Origin: JALHSW01 sp963720675
Lineage (GTDB): Bacteria; Actinomycetota; Acidimicrobiia; IMCC26256; PALSA-555
Assembly: GCA_963720675.1 (NCBI GenBank)
Contig: CAVRGH010000005.1
Location: 124,001-188,000 of the forward strand
Direction of reading: 5' to 3'
DNA: 64,000 nt
Part shown: piece after piece, positions 43,039 through 51,469 of the stretch
Layout of the letters: the number at the start of each line of letters is the position of its first letter
Position numbering within the stretch: position 1 is the first letter of the stretch
Made by a program: the position numbers and the translations under genes
Notes under the pieces: generated by a model
The model's input: only the letters and a program-made list of their open reading frames with translations
Told to the model about the DNA's origin: nothing
Databases searched by the model: none

Positions 43039-43644
43039 ATGGAGATCGAGGTCCGGGACCTGCGGGCAGAGGAGAAGCCCGCAGCCGGCGCGGTCGCCGG
43101 CCGAGCGCTCTCCGACAATCCCACCTTCCGATGGGTGTGGGGCGACGACACACGCGCACGTGTCGGAGGTGCCCTCGGCCTGTTCGTCGGGTTCGTCGGT
43201 CCCCTCGCCGACCCACAGCTGGGGGCGTTCCTCGGTGGTGTCGTGGTCGGTGTCTGCGCCGCGGCGTCCCCCGGCACGTGCATCGGGGTGACCGCGCCCG
43301 ACGAGCTGCGCGTCGCTCCCACGGAGGTCGGCCCACCGGGTGACCCGTCGCGTGGTCTCGTCGTGTGGTCCCTCTTCTGCCGTCACGACTTCGACGAGCG
43401 GCACTGGCACCTGGGGCCGGTGGCGGTCGAGCCCGTCCTCCAGGGCCACGGGGTCGGCGGCGCGCTCCTCAACCCGTTCTGCGAGCGGATGGACGCGGCC
43501 GGCGAGGCCGTGTGGCTCGAGACCGACAAGCCCGGCAACGTGTCCTTCTATCGTCGGCACGGCTTCGACCTGGTCGACGAGGTGACGCTGCCCGAGACCG
43601 ACAACGCGTTCACGACGTACTTCATGCGTCGCGCTCCTCGCTGA
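43039..43644 (+). CDS. GNAT family N-acetyltransferase
   Basis: A 201-aa GNAT-fold protein with the acetyl-CoA loop in HLGPVAVEPVLQGHGVGGAL and the closing strand KPGNVSFYRRHGFDLVDEV. It resembles GNAT proteins that acetylate small molecules rather than ribosomal proteins; acceptor unknown. It follows etfA after 40 bp and may be on its transcript. The 3' end overlaps the convergent gene at 43622 by 23 bp. Confidence 0.83.
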   Translation: MEIEVRDLRAEEKPAAGAVAGRALSDNPTFRWVWGDDTRARVGGALGLFVGFVGPLADPQLGAFLGGVVVGVCAAASPGTCIGVTAPDELRVAPTEVGPPGDPSRGLVVWSLFCRHDFDERHWHLGPVAVEPVLQGHGVGGALLNPFCERMDAAGEAVWLETDKPGNVSFYRRHGFDLVDEVTLPETDNAFTTYFMRRAPR

Positions 43645-44110
43645 GCCGCTCGCCGTTCCGCTCCTCTCCGCTGAGCTGGTCCCCGACGGCCGCGTCCCAC
43701 ATCGAGCACCACGTCGATCCGGCGAACAGCACGTGATCGAGCAGCAGCACGTGTTCCTGCAGGCACGCCCGGGCGAGCGTGAGGAACCCCTCGACGTCGG
43801 CTTCCGCCCGGAGCTCTCGCTCGTCGGCGAGGAGAGACACGAGCACCAACGCCTCGGCCTCGAGCTCATGGGCGAGGGCGGTCAGCTGCTCCGCGTCGAC
43901 CGCGGCATGCTCCTCGGGCGCCGGTCGGACGCCCATCCCCGTGAGTCGGCGCTCGGCGTCGAGGCCGATCACCAGCTCGCCGGTCGGCTCCGGATGATCG
44001 CTGAGGACCGCCCGCACCAGCGCGATCGCGTCGCTCGGGCGCAGCACGCGCCCGGGCGGGCTCGGTGTCGGATCGTTGACCGGTCGTGTGCACCCTCGGG
44101 TCGTTCCCAT
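43622..44110 (-). CDS. RadC/JAB-like fold protein lacking the metal motif (tentative)
   Basis: A 162-aa protein. GELVIGLDAERRLTGMGV followed by ALVLVSLLADER and then LTLARACLQEHVLLLDHVLF resembles the strand order of the RadC/JAB domain, in which the last part (LLDH) is conserved. The H-x-H metal motif of JAB enzymes is missing: the corresponding stretch reads VSLLADEREL. It may be an inactive relative, and the assignment is tentative. A good ribosome site (gggaggacac) precedes ATG 44110. The 3' end overlaps the GNAT gene by 23 bp. Confidence 0.5.
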   Translation of the reverse strand: MGTTRGCTRPVNDPTPSPPGRVLRPSDAIALVRAVLSDHPEPTGELVIGLDAERRLTGMGVRPAPEEHAAVDAEQLTALAHELEAEALVLVSLLADERELRAEADVEGFLTLARACLQEHVLLLDHVLFAGSTWCSMWDAAVGDQLSGEERNGERLSEERDA

Positions 44111-44302
44111 CGTGTCCTCCCACAGTCCGCGCCCGCGTCGGGCACAGGTCGGGGGAAGCGCGGGGGAGTGGAGGTGTGACGGTTCGTCGAACCTTCGCGT
44201 GGGGGTGTGACAGCTACGCCGCGGGTCGCGTCGCCATTTCCCTTGAGCGAATCGGTTGCTCTGGCGACCAGATCGCTCACGAGAAGGCCGGCGTCGCCGC
44301 GC

Positions 44303-44785
44303 TCAGAACCCTTGTCGCGTCACGTTCACGACGAGGACCGGGAGTCCGCCGGTCGTGTTGCGCACCGTCATGACGATCTGCGAGCTGCTCGCGCCGGTCC
44401 ACGTGCAGACCTCGGAGCCGGCGGCCCCCTCACAGCTCTGGAACGTGTACGGGTCCTTCGGGCCGTCGACGGTGTTCAAGGGTTCGTACGGGAACTGGAA
44501 CAGCTGGTCGACGGCTTCGGGCGATGCGTACGTCGCGGCACCGTCCCGGTCGCCGGCCTGCCAGTCCGCGTAGAGCGCCTTCGCGTACTCCTCGGGCGTG
44601 GTCGGCGCCGCGGCCTCGGTGGTGGTCGGATTCGAGGAACGACCGCCCTGCTTGTCGTCGTCGCGGAGGATCAGGACGAGCGCGAGTGCGGCGACTGCGA
44701 CCAGGACGAGCACGACGACGAAGATCAACCAGAGGTTCAGGCTGCGCTTCCGCTGCTCCGGAGTCTCGTGATGCACGTGAGCCAT
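44303..44785 (-). CDS. Single-pass membrane protein
   Basis: A 160-aa protein that I do not recognise. A short basic cytoplasmic start (MAHVHHETPEQRKRS) is followed by one membrane helix (WLIFVVVLVLVAVAALALVL), then a Thr-rich linker and an external domain of about 100 residues with EEYAKALYADWQAGDRDGAA and QSCEGAAGSEVCTWTG, whose two Cys could form a disulfide. The external part resembles small lipid- or ligand-binding folds attached to actinobacterial membranes. No active site seen. A -10 box lies 8 nt before ATG 44785. Confidence 0.7.
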   Translation of the reverse strand: MAHVHHETPEQRKRSLNLWLIFVVVLVLVAVAALALVLILRDDDKQGGRSSNPTTTEAAAPTTPEEYAKALYADWQAGDRDGAATYASPEAVDQLFQFPYEPLNTVDGPKDPYTFQSCEGAAGSEVCTWTGASSSQIVMTVRNTTGGLPVLVVNVTRQGF

Positions 44786-44793
44786 GGGCCGAG

Positions 44794-44799
44794 ACGGTA
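44794..44799 (-). promoter_or_regulatory. -10 box of the membrane protein gene at 44785 (leaderless type)
   Basis: On the minus strand TACCGT lies 8 nt before ATG 44785. Confidence 0.4.
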
Positions 44800-44862
44800 G
44801 CGGCCGTTCGCGACGCACCCCCGGATCTGCCGGGGTCTCGGCGAGGTGGGAGGCTGGCGGGG

Positions 44863-45330
44863 ATGGATGCCCTGCCGCCCGAGGTCGAACCGCTGCGCTG
44901 GTTGCTCGGCACGTGGGCGGGCGACGGGCGCGGCGTGTACCCGACCGTCGACGACTTCGCCTATCGCGAGGAGAGCACCTTCGTGTGCCCGGGGAAGCCC
45001 TACGTCGCGTACACGCAGCGGACCTGGGCGCCCGACGGCAGCCCGTTGCACTCGGAGACCGGCTACCTGCGGCCTCGGGCCGGTGGCGTGGAGGCACTGG
45101 TCGCGGAACCGCTCGGTGCCGTCGAGGTGTATGCCGGCACGCTCGACGGCTCGCACCTCGAGCTCACGAGCACGACGGTCGCGACGACGCCGACGGCGAA
45201 GTCGATCACCGCGGTCCGCCGCGAGCTGTGGCTCGACGGCGACGATCTGCGCGTGGTCGTCGACATGGCTGCCGTCGGCCAGAAGATGCAGCACCACCTC
45301 GACGCGAGACTTCACCGCGGCCCCGGATGA
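44863..45330 (+). CDS. Nitrobindin-like (THAP4/DUF1794) heme-binding protein
   Basis: A 155-aa beta-barrel protein of the nitrobindin family. LLGTWAGDGRGVYPTVDDF, CPGKPYVAYTQRTW and GSPLHSETGYLRPRAG are the family blocks, and the late QKMQHHLDARL carries the His region that binds heme. Nitrobindins bind NO and isomerise peroxynitrite in other bacteria; here the function is inferred. ATG 44863 is used. The gene is followed on the other strand by xthA. Confidence 0.85.
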   Translation: MDALPPEVEPLRWLLGTWAGDGRGVYPTVDDFAYREESTFVCPGKPYVAYTQRTWAPDGSPLHSETGYLRPRAGGVEALVAEPLGAVEVYAGTLDGSHLELTSTTVATTPTAKSITAVRRELWLDGDDLRVVVDMAAVGQKMQHHLDARLHRGPG

Positions 45331-45350
45331 GTCGTCGGGGTTGATCTCGT

Positions 45351-46127
45351 TCAGTCCGCGAGGTCGATGACGACGGGAGTGTGGTCCGACGGCTGCTGAC
45401 CCTTGCGCGCGTTGCGGTCGATGATCGCCCACGTGATCCGCTCGGCGACCGGCTCGGTGACCAGCACGAGGTCGATGCGCATGCCGCGGTGCTGGTGGAA
45501 GTCGCCGCGGCGGTAGTCCCAGTACGAGTAGAGCTGGTCCTGGTCGTACACGGAGCGGAAGGCGTCGACGAGACCCCAGTCCGCCAGCGCGGCGATCGCG
45601 GCGCGCTCGCGCGGGGTGACGTGGGTCGAGCCCTTGAACGCCTTGACCGACCAGACGTCGCGGTCCTCGGGCGCGACGTTGAAGTCGCCGAGCAGCGCGA
45701 GCGGGTCCGACGGCTTCGCGGTCGCGTCGAGCCAGTCGCGCAGGCGCTCGAGCCAGACGAGCTTGCGCTCGTAGTGGTCGGTGTCGACCTCGCGCCCGTT
45801 CGGCACGTACACGTTCACCACGCGGACGCCGCCGCAGGTCGCCGCGAGCAGCCGCGCTTCCCCCTCGTAGGGATCCACGAGGTCGCCGAACCCCGACGAC
45901 ACGTCGCTCAGCCCGACCTTCGACAGGATCGCCACACCGTTCCAGCGCCCCTGTCCGTGATGCGCGGCCTCGTAGCCGAGCGCCTCGAACGTGAGCTGCG
46001 GGAACGCGTCGTCGGCGAGCTTGGTCTCCTGCAGGCACAGCACGTCGGGCGCGGCGTAGTCGAGCCACTCCTCGACTCGGGGGAGACGCGCCTTCAGCGA
46101 GTTGACGTTCCAGGTCGCGATCCGCAT
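45351..46127 (-). CDS. xthA: Exodeoxyribonuclease III
   Basis: A 258-aa AP endonuclease/3'-5' exonuclease of the ExoIII (EEP) family used in base excision repair. MRIATWNVNSLKARLPRV, CLQETKLADDAFPQ, LLGDFNVAPEDRDVW and the final QPSDHTPVVIDLAD hold the metal and catalytic residues (Glu, Asp, Asn, His). ATG 46127 overlaps the stop of the upstream small membrane protein (TGATG). Family function is secure. Confidence 0.95.
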   Translation of the reverse strand: MRIATWNVNSLKARLPRVEEWLDYAAPDVLCLQETKLADDAFPQLTFEALGYEAAHHGQGRWNGVAILSKVGLSDVSSGFGDLVDPYEGEARLLAATCGGVRVVNVYVPNGREVDTDHYERKLVWLERLRDWLDATAKPSDPLALLGDFNVAPEDRDVWSVKAFKGSTHVTPRERAAIAALADWGLVDAFRSVYDQDQLYSYWDYRRGDFHQHRGMRIDLVLVTEPVAERITWAIIDRNARKGQQPSDHTPVVIDLAD

Positions 46128-46483
46128 CAGGATGCTGCTCCGGTTCCGGGGGTCGAGCGCGGGCGTGGGGGAGGTGGGGGCGAGCGGAGCTGACGGCGAA
46201 GCACGACGAACGCGACGCCGGCGATCGTGAGCCCGACGAGCACCGACACGCCGATCGTGAGCGCGCCACCGCCCCCGCCCGACTCGTTGTCGACGGGACC
46301 CTTGCAGCGCTGGCCCGGCGCCGGTGGTTTCCCGTCGGCACACGGCTCGACCTGATCGCGGGCGACCGATGCCGTCGCCCGGGGCATGTCCCATGCGGGC
46401 AGGAGCGCCGCCGCGGTGAGCGACGCCGCGAGCGCGGCGAGGGCCACGATCTTCAGCGTCCACGAGGCGGCGAGCGACTTCAT
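46127..46483 (-). CDS. Small membrane protein with two hydrophobic segments
   Basis: A 118-aa protein without recognised domains. It starts MKSLAASWTLKIVALAALAA, likely a signal peptide or helix, then has a short loop with two Cys (EPCADGKPPAPGQRC) and a second helix (LTIGVSVLVGLTIAGVAF), ending in a Pro-rich tail. Function unknown. The stop overlaps the xthA start (TGATG), so the two are coupled, although nothing links them by function. It lies 10 bp after the kinase-like gene. Confidence 0.65.
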   Translation of the reverse strand: MKSLAASWTLKIVALAALAASLTAAALLPAWDMPRATASVARDQVEPCADGKPPAPGQRCKGPVDNESGGGGGALTIGVSVLVGLTIAGVAFVVLRRQLRSPPPPPRPRSTPGTGAAS

Positions 46484-46493
46484 CGCGGGCACG

Positions 46494-47903
46494 TTACCGG
46501 TAGCGGGGATTTGCCACGGCGAGCTTCGCCCGCACGAGGTCGCGCACCACGGCGCTGACCTCCGACCCGTCGAGCGAGCCGTCACGGATGCGGGTCGCGA
46601 GCGCGCCGACGAGAGCGGGTCCGTCGAACCGCGCCGCGTCCGAATCACCGAGCAGCTCGCGGATCCGCGTCGCGACGGGCGCGTCGATCGACGGTCCGAG
46701 CACGAGCTCACGCTCGACGATCCCGAGCGCGTTCATCGCCACCCGGGCGTGGAACGCGGTGCGGCCCTCGGTCGCGCTCATCACGTCGTGCTCGAGGAAC
46801 TCCCGCACCGCTTCGAGGAGCTCGGCCGCGGTGGGCCGGTCCTGCAACGACGTGGTGGACGACGGGGTGGACGGCGCGTGCGTCGGCGGGGCCGCATCGG
46901 CGCCGTCGCCGGGTTCGGCACCACCGTCGAGCATCCGCAGCAGGTCCCATTCCGTCTCGGCGATGCGGCGACCGAGCGTGGCGAGCTCGACGGACCGCAC
47001 GGCCCCGGTGAGGTGCGTCTGGGCCTGCACGCCGCAGATCACGCCCCACTTCAGCGTCCCGAAGACCTCCCAGTAGCGGAGGCGCTCGGCGTCGACCGCG
47101 CCACCGCCTGCCGCGGCGTACGCGTCGAGGAGATCGTCGACCTGCCCGAAGCCACCGACCGGCTGGTCGTCGACACCGAACCGCCAGGAGCGCACGCAGC
47201 ACCAGCCGAGGTCCTCGACCGGATCCCCGAGGTGTGCGAGCTCCCAGTCGAGCACCGCACGCAGGCCGTCGGACCCGACGACGAGGTTGCCGTTGCGGAA
47301 ATCACCGTGCACGAGGCACGGCTCGACCGGCTCGGGTGCCTGCTCGGCGAGCCAGCGCAGCCCGAGCTCGAATGCCGGGTGCGGCTCCCCGATGGCGTCG
47401 AGGAGGTCGCGGTACTGCTCGACCTGCTCGGTCGCGCCGAGCGTCGGGAGCGCGGGAAGGTCGGCGACGGGCAGTGCGTGGATACGGGCCGCCTGCGTGC
47501 CGCACTGCGCCGCGAGCTGCTCGCGTGCGGCGGCGAGCTCGTCGTCGCGCAGGATGCGTCGGGGGATCGTCTCGCCCTCGATCCGGGCCATGACGAAGCC
47601 CGCCCCGAGGGCGTCCTCGGGGTCGAGCACGAACGTGGCACTGGGTACGGCGACCCCGCCGGCTCCTGCGGCGCGCACGAGCTCGAACTCGGTCACGCGC
47701 GCCGATGCACCGATCGTGGCGCCGGGGTCACGGCGCAGGACGAGCTCGTGGCGACGCCCGTCGTCGTCGACTGCATCGAACGCCCACGTCTCGCGTGAAG
47801 CGCCGCCCGAGAGCCGTCGCACGCCTTCGATGGTCACGGGGCCCTCGAGGTGGCGCGTGACCGCGACCGCAAGCGCAGCCTCGTCGAGCGCGTCGGGCGG
47901 CAC
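46494..47903 (-). CDS. APH-family phosphotransferase with DUF6285-like C-terminal domain
   Basis: A 469-aa protein. The first 330 residues have an aminoglycoside-phosphotransferase-like kinase fold with GGASRETWAFDAVDDDGR, HGDFRNGNLVVGSDG and VLDWELAHLGDPVEDLGWCC (catalytic loop and metal Asp). Members of this branch resemble the kinase half of ACAD10, which acts on 4-hydroxyacyl-CoA. A C-terminal part (RPTAAELLEAVREFLEHDV and HARVAMNALGIVERELVLG) fits DUF6285, which often follows such kinases. GTG 47903 is preferred because family starts align there; ATG 47948 is an alternative. An acyl-CoA dehydrogenase substrate link is inferred only. Confidence 0.83.
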   Translation of the reverse strand: MPPDALDEAALAVAVTRHLEGPVTIEGVRRLSGGASRETWAFDAVDDDGRRHELVLRRDPGATIGASARVTEFELVRAAGAGGVAVPSATFVLDPEDALGAGFVMARIEGETIPRRILRDDELAAAREQLAAQCGTQAARIHALPVADLPALPTLGATEQVEQYRDLLDAIGEPHPAFELGLRWLAEQAPEPVEPCLVHGDFRNGNLVVGSDGLRAVLDWELAHLGDPVEDLGWCCVRSWRFGVDDQPVGGFGQVDDLLDAYAAAGGGAVDAERLRYWEVFGTLKWGVICGVQAQTHLTGAVRSVELATLGRRIAETEWDLLRMLDGGAEPGDGADAAPPTHAPSTPSSTTSLQDRPTAAELLEAVREFLEHDVMSATEGRTAFHARVAMNALGIVERELVLGPSIDAPVATRIRELLGDSDAARFDGPALVGALATRIRDGSLDGSEVSAVVRDLVRAKLAVANPRYR

Positions 47904-47907
47904 GCGG

Positions 47908-48015
47908 CTACGTGCTCTCTTCTCGGCGGGCCTCGACGTACTCGCCATCGAGGAGCCGGACGGCGCCCTCACGCACGAGGGAGGTGTCCTCGGCGAAGAC
48001 GATCCGGATCGGCAC
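47908..48015 (-). CDS. Possible 35-aa protein with a receiver-like start
   Basis: A short open frame from GTG 48015 to TAG, ending 4 bp before the kinase-like start. It reads VPIRIVFAEDTSLVREGAVR, close to the first strand and helix of response-regulator receiver domains, but then ends after only 35 aa. It could be a small protein, a fragment, or chance. No ribosome site is clear. It would extend the kinase transcript if real. Confidence 0.25.
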   Translation of the reverse strand: MPIRIVFAEDTSLVREGAVRLLDGEYVEARREEST

Positions 48016-48030
48016 TGGGGCAAAGGCTAG

Positions 48031-48036
48031 TAGCGT
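48031..48036 (+). promoter_or_regulatory. -10 box of the DUF2207 gene (leaderless type)
   Basis: TAGCGT lies 8 nt before GTG 48045. Confidence 0.45.
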
Positions 48037-48044
48037 CCTCGGCC

Positions 48045-49890
48045 GTGACCTTGCGCCGGGCCCTCGCACTGCTCGTGCTGGCACTCACCCCGGTGCTGGT
48101 CGGCGGCGCTGCCGGTGCGCAGAGCGGGACCGAGCAGATCAACCGCTACGAGGTCAAGATCACCATCCAGCCGAACGGCGATCTCCGCATCCAGGAGGTC
48201 ATCCGGTACGACTTCGGCGTCGTGCCGAAGCACGGCATCCGGCGCGACATCCCGGTGAAGTTCGACTACCCCAAGAAGGCCGACACCGACCGCGTCTACC
48301 CGATCGACGTGGTGTCGGTGCGCGCGTCCGAAGGGCACGCCCGGCGACTACGAGACCTCGGACTTCTCCGAGAACGGGGTCGGGTACGAGCGGATCCAGA
48401 TCGGCGACCCCGACACGACGATCACCGGCGAGCACACCTACGAGATCACGTACGACGTGCGCGGCGCGCTCAATGCGTTCCGCGACCACGACGAGCTCTA
48501 CTGGAACGCGATCGGCACCGAGTGGTCGACGTTCATCCGCCAGGCGGTCGTGACGGTGGAAGCCCCGGCCGACATCACCCAGGTCGCCTGCTTCCAGGGG
48601 AGCTTCGGGTCCACGCTGCCGTGCGACGGCGCGTCCTCGAGTGGGGAGACCGCGAGCTTCTCGCAGGCCGAGCTCTTCCCGTACAGCGGCCTCTCGGTCG
48701 TCGTCGCGATCCCGAAGGGCGTCATCGCCCCCGCGCCGAAGCCGATCCTGGAGGACCGATGGACGGTCGGCCGCGCGTTCGCAGTCACGCCGATCACCGG
48801 CGGCGTCGCGGGTGCGCTCCTGCTCGGCGGCATCTTCGGGTACGTCGCGGTCTTCAGCCGCAAGGCGCGCGACCGCCGCTACCAGGGTGGTGCTGTCGAC
48901 CAGACCTTCGGCACTCCGGGCGGCCCCGAAGAGGTCACCCCGCTGTTCGCGGGGCACACCGAGACGCCGGTGGAGTTCGTGCCCCCAGACGATCTCCGGC
49001 CCGGGCAGGTCGGGACGCTCGTCGACTTCACCGCGCACCCGCTCGACGTGACGGCGACGATCATCGACCTGGCGGTCCGCAAGTATCTGGTGATCGACGA
49101 GGTCGAGACCGAGTCACGCTGGCTCCGCAACGACTGGAAGCTCACGAAGCTCGATCCCCCGTCCGGCAAGAAGGCCGGTGCGCTGAAGCCCTACGAGCAG
49201 GAGCTGCTCGACGGGCTGTTCCGAGACGGCAACGAGGTGCAGCTCTCCGACCTCAAGCAGCACTTCGCGACCCGCATGTCGAAGGTCCAGAAGGACCTGA
49301 TGGACGATGCGATGGAGCAAGGCTGGTTCACCCGCAGGCCCGACGGCGCGCGACTCGGCGCGGGCTGCCTCGGTCTGGTGCTCCTGCTCGCGGGGATCGG
49401 CATCACGATCGCGTTGGCGGTCTGGACGCACGCGGCGCTCCTGGGCGTGCCGATCATCATCCTGGGGATCGTCGTCACGATGAGCGCTCGCTGGGCGCCC
49501 GCGCGCACGGCCAAGGGCTCGGGCGTGCTGCGACGCGTCAACGGGTTCCGCCGGTTCATCGAGGAGTCCGAGAAGGACCGCGCGCAGTTCGCCGAGAAGA
49601 AGAACCTCTTCTCGGAGTACCTCCCGTACGCGGTGGTGTTCGGCGCGACCGAGAAGTGGGCCCGCACGTTCGCGGGCCTCGACGGCGAGCCACCCGACAC
49701 CAGCTCGTGGTACCGGTCGAGCACACCGTTCGAGTACGTGGCGTTCTCGAGCGCGATCAACGGGTTCACGGTCACGACGTCCGGGACCCTCACGTCGACA
49801 CCGCCCTCGACCTCGGGGTCGAGCGGCTTCTCGTCGGGCGGCGGGTTCTCCGGTGGCGGTGGCGGTGGTGGCGGCGGTGGATCCTGGTGA
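48045..49890 (+). CDS. DUF2207 membrane protein (frameshift near 48330)
   Basis: About 614 aa. A signal peptide (LALLVLALTPVLVGGAAGA) leads to an outside beta-rich DUF2207 domain (EQINRYEVKITIQPNGDLRI, RYDFGVVPKHGIRRDIPV), a membrane helix near 48.8 kb, a cytoplasmic domain, a further helix pair near 49.4 kb, and a Gly-rich tail (FSSGGGFSGGG) that ends in SW, as is usual for the family. The frame breaks after VVSVRAS near 48330 and goes on as KGTPGDYETSDFSENG. Family function is unknown; some members relate to the envelope. A -10 box supports GTG 48045. DoxX follows after 40 bp. Confidence 0.83.
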
Positions 49891-49930
49891 ACCGTCATCC
49901 GAACGTCCCTCGCGCTCCGGAGAACGTCAC

Positions 49931-50395
49931 ATGACAGACATCATCCATCGCCTGCAGGAGACCCGGCTTCGTGGGATCGCCGGGTGGGCCCCGACCCTGG
50001 TTCGGGTCGTCGCGGGCCTGTTCTTCGTCTCGACCGGCGCCGGGAAGTTCCTCGACTACTCCAAGGAGGTCGACGACTTCCGCGGGTTCGAGGTGCCATG
50101 GCCCGAGGTCGCCGTTCCGGTCGCCGGGACGGTCGAGGTCGTCGGCGGTCTCCTGCTGATCATCGGTCTCCTGACCCGACCGGCGGCCCTGGCGCTCATC
50201 GGCAACATGGTCGTCGCCCTGTTGACCGCCGGGCGCGTCGAAGGCGGCTCGTTCCACCTCGTGTACCCGCCGATCCTGATCGTCCTGATGCTGTTCCTGC
50301 TGTGGGCCGGACCCGGGCGACTCTCCCTGGATCGACGCATGGTCGAGGGCCGCGCGGGTGGATCCGACGCGCCACCCCGAACCGCCCCGGCCTAG
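49931..50395 (+). CDS. DoxX family membrane protein
   Basis: A 154-aa membrane protein with four helices. LVRVVAGLFFVSTGAGKFLD and VPVAGTVEVVGGLLLIIGLL match the DoxX/DUF4870-like family, which includes subunits of thiosulfate:quinone and surfactant-linked oxidoreductases in other bacteria; no cofactor residues are certain here. It follows the DUF2207 gene by 40 bp. Its stop overlaps the convergent gene by 4 bp. Confidence 0.85.
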   Translation: MTDIIHRLQETRLRGIAGWAPTLVRVVAGLFFVSTGAGKFLDYSKEVDDFRGFEVPWPEVAVPVAGTVEVVGGLLLIIGLLTRPAALALIGNMVVALLTAGRVEGGSFHLVYPPILIVLMLFLLWAGPGRLSLDRRMVEGRAGGSDAPPRTAPA

Positions 50396-51417
50396 CCGCT
50401 CCCGGCGACCGCGCCGACCGGGCGCCCGTCGACGATCTGGTCGAGGTACTCCGAGAGCCCGTGACCCACCCGGCCGTCGTCGACGCGCCACTCGGTCATC
50501 CCCTCGGAGATCCGGGTGACGAGCTGCTCGCCGTCCGGCGTCGTGCGTCGGTTCCGGAGGGGGATCAGGGAGAGCACCGTGCCCTCGATCACGTGCTCGG
50601 TGTCACGCGTGCGGGCGACCGCGTGGATGCGGTCGTGGTAGCAGTCGTCGGTGCGCCACACGGTGTCGATCTCGACGTCGACGAGCGGTTCGTACTCCCC
50701 GGCTTCCAGCCAGACGCCGCCGACTCGGCGGGTCCCGTCGCGACGCGTCACGACCGAGAGCACGAAGCCGCTGTCGTCGCCGAGGTTGCCCGTGAGCCAT
50801 CGGTACCACCACGGGGACTGCCAGAAGCGCGGTCCCCAGGAGTGGTCGCGCAGTCCCATGCCGTCGACGACCCAGCCGTCGTCGCCGACGCGCACGGTGC
50901 CCCTGGCGTGCACGTGCTGCTCGTAGTGACCGCGCGCGAACCCCTGGTCGGCCTGCTCGACGATCGGTGAACCGTCGTCGTTGACCGGCTCACCGCCCAG
51001 CATGGGGGAGCGGGCGTGGTAGTCGAGCAGCACGGAGCAATCGGTCCACGGGTTCTCGGTGAACGCGCGGCGCGGATCGGCCATCTCGAGCGGATGATCG
51101 AGGATGCAGACCTTGCCCTCGTAGGAGGCACGGAGGTGCTCGAACGGCTCGATCACCTCGAACCGCAATCCGGCCGCGTCGAACGCGTCGTTGTTCGCGA
51201 TCTCCGGTCGTTGGTACGTGAACGCGACTCGCCCGTCGGGCAGGTAGAGACACGTCGTCATCTCCGCGTGGCCCTCGTTCACGCGGTTCCCCAGGCGCAG
51301 GAAACCGCCGATGCGCTCCGTCGGGTCGAAGACGTTGGCGTACATGCTCTCGTTGAAGTTGGTCGCGTCCTCGATCGGGTGCATGAGCTCGTCCGAGGGC
51401 TCCAGGCGCAGCCGCAT
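50392..51417 (-). CDS. CrtC/DUF7064-like lipocalin-fold protein
   Basis: A 341-aa protein. The segment VDGMGLRDHSWGPRFWQSPW and YRWLTGNLGDDSGFVLS matches a family of hydroxyneurosporene-synthase-like proteins common in acidimicrobial and mycobacterial genomes, of unknown reaction, with a double lipocalin-like fold; carotenoid or sterol-like lipids are possible ligands. ATG 51417 has a leaderless -10 box. The 3' end overlaps the DoxX gene by 4 bp, and the next gene on the other strand is an AMACR-type enzyme. Confidence 0.7.
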   Translation of the reverse strand: MRLRLEPSDELMHPIEDATNFNESMYANVFDPTERIGGFLRLGNRVNEGHAEMTTCLYLPDGRVAFTYQRPEIANNDAFDAAGLRFEVIEPFEHLRASYEGKVCILDHPLEMADPRRAFTENPWTDCSVLLDYHARSPMLGGEPVNDDGSPIVEQADQGFARGHYEQHVHARGTVRVGDDGWVVDGMGLRDHSWGPRFWQSPWWYRWLTGNLGDDSGFVLSVVTRRDGTRRVGGVWLEAGEYEPLVDVEIDTVWRTDDCYHDRIHAVARTRDTEHVIEGTVLSLIPLRNRRTTPDGEQLVTRISEGMTEWRVDDGRVGHGLSEYLDQIVDGRPVGAVAGSG

Positions 51418-51423
51418 GCGCCG

Positions 51424-51429
51424 ACACTA
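51424..51429 (-). promoter_or_regulatory. -10 box of the CrtC-like gene (leaderless type)
   Basis: On the minus strand TAGTGT lies 6 nt before ATG 51417. Confidence 0.5.
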
Positions 51430-51469
51430 GGTTCTCTCCCGATTCGCGAGAAATGGCCGAGGAGGGCGC

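Noticed and set aside
49830..49887. GGC/GGT tandem repeat at the end of the DUF2207 gene
   Set aside because: It encodes the Gly-rich tail usual for this family.
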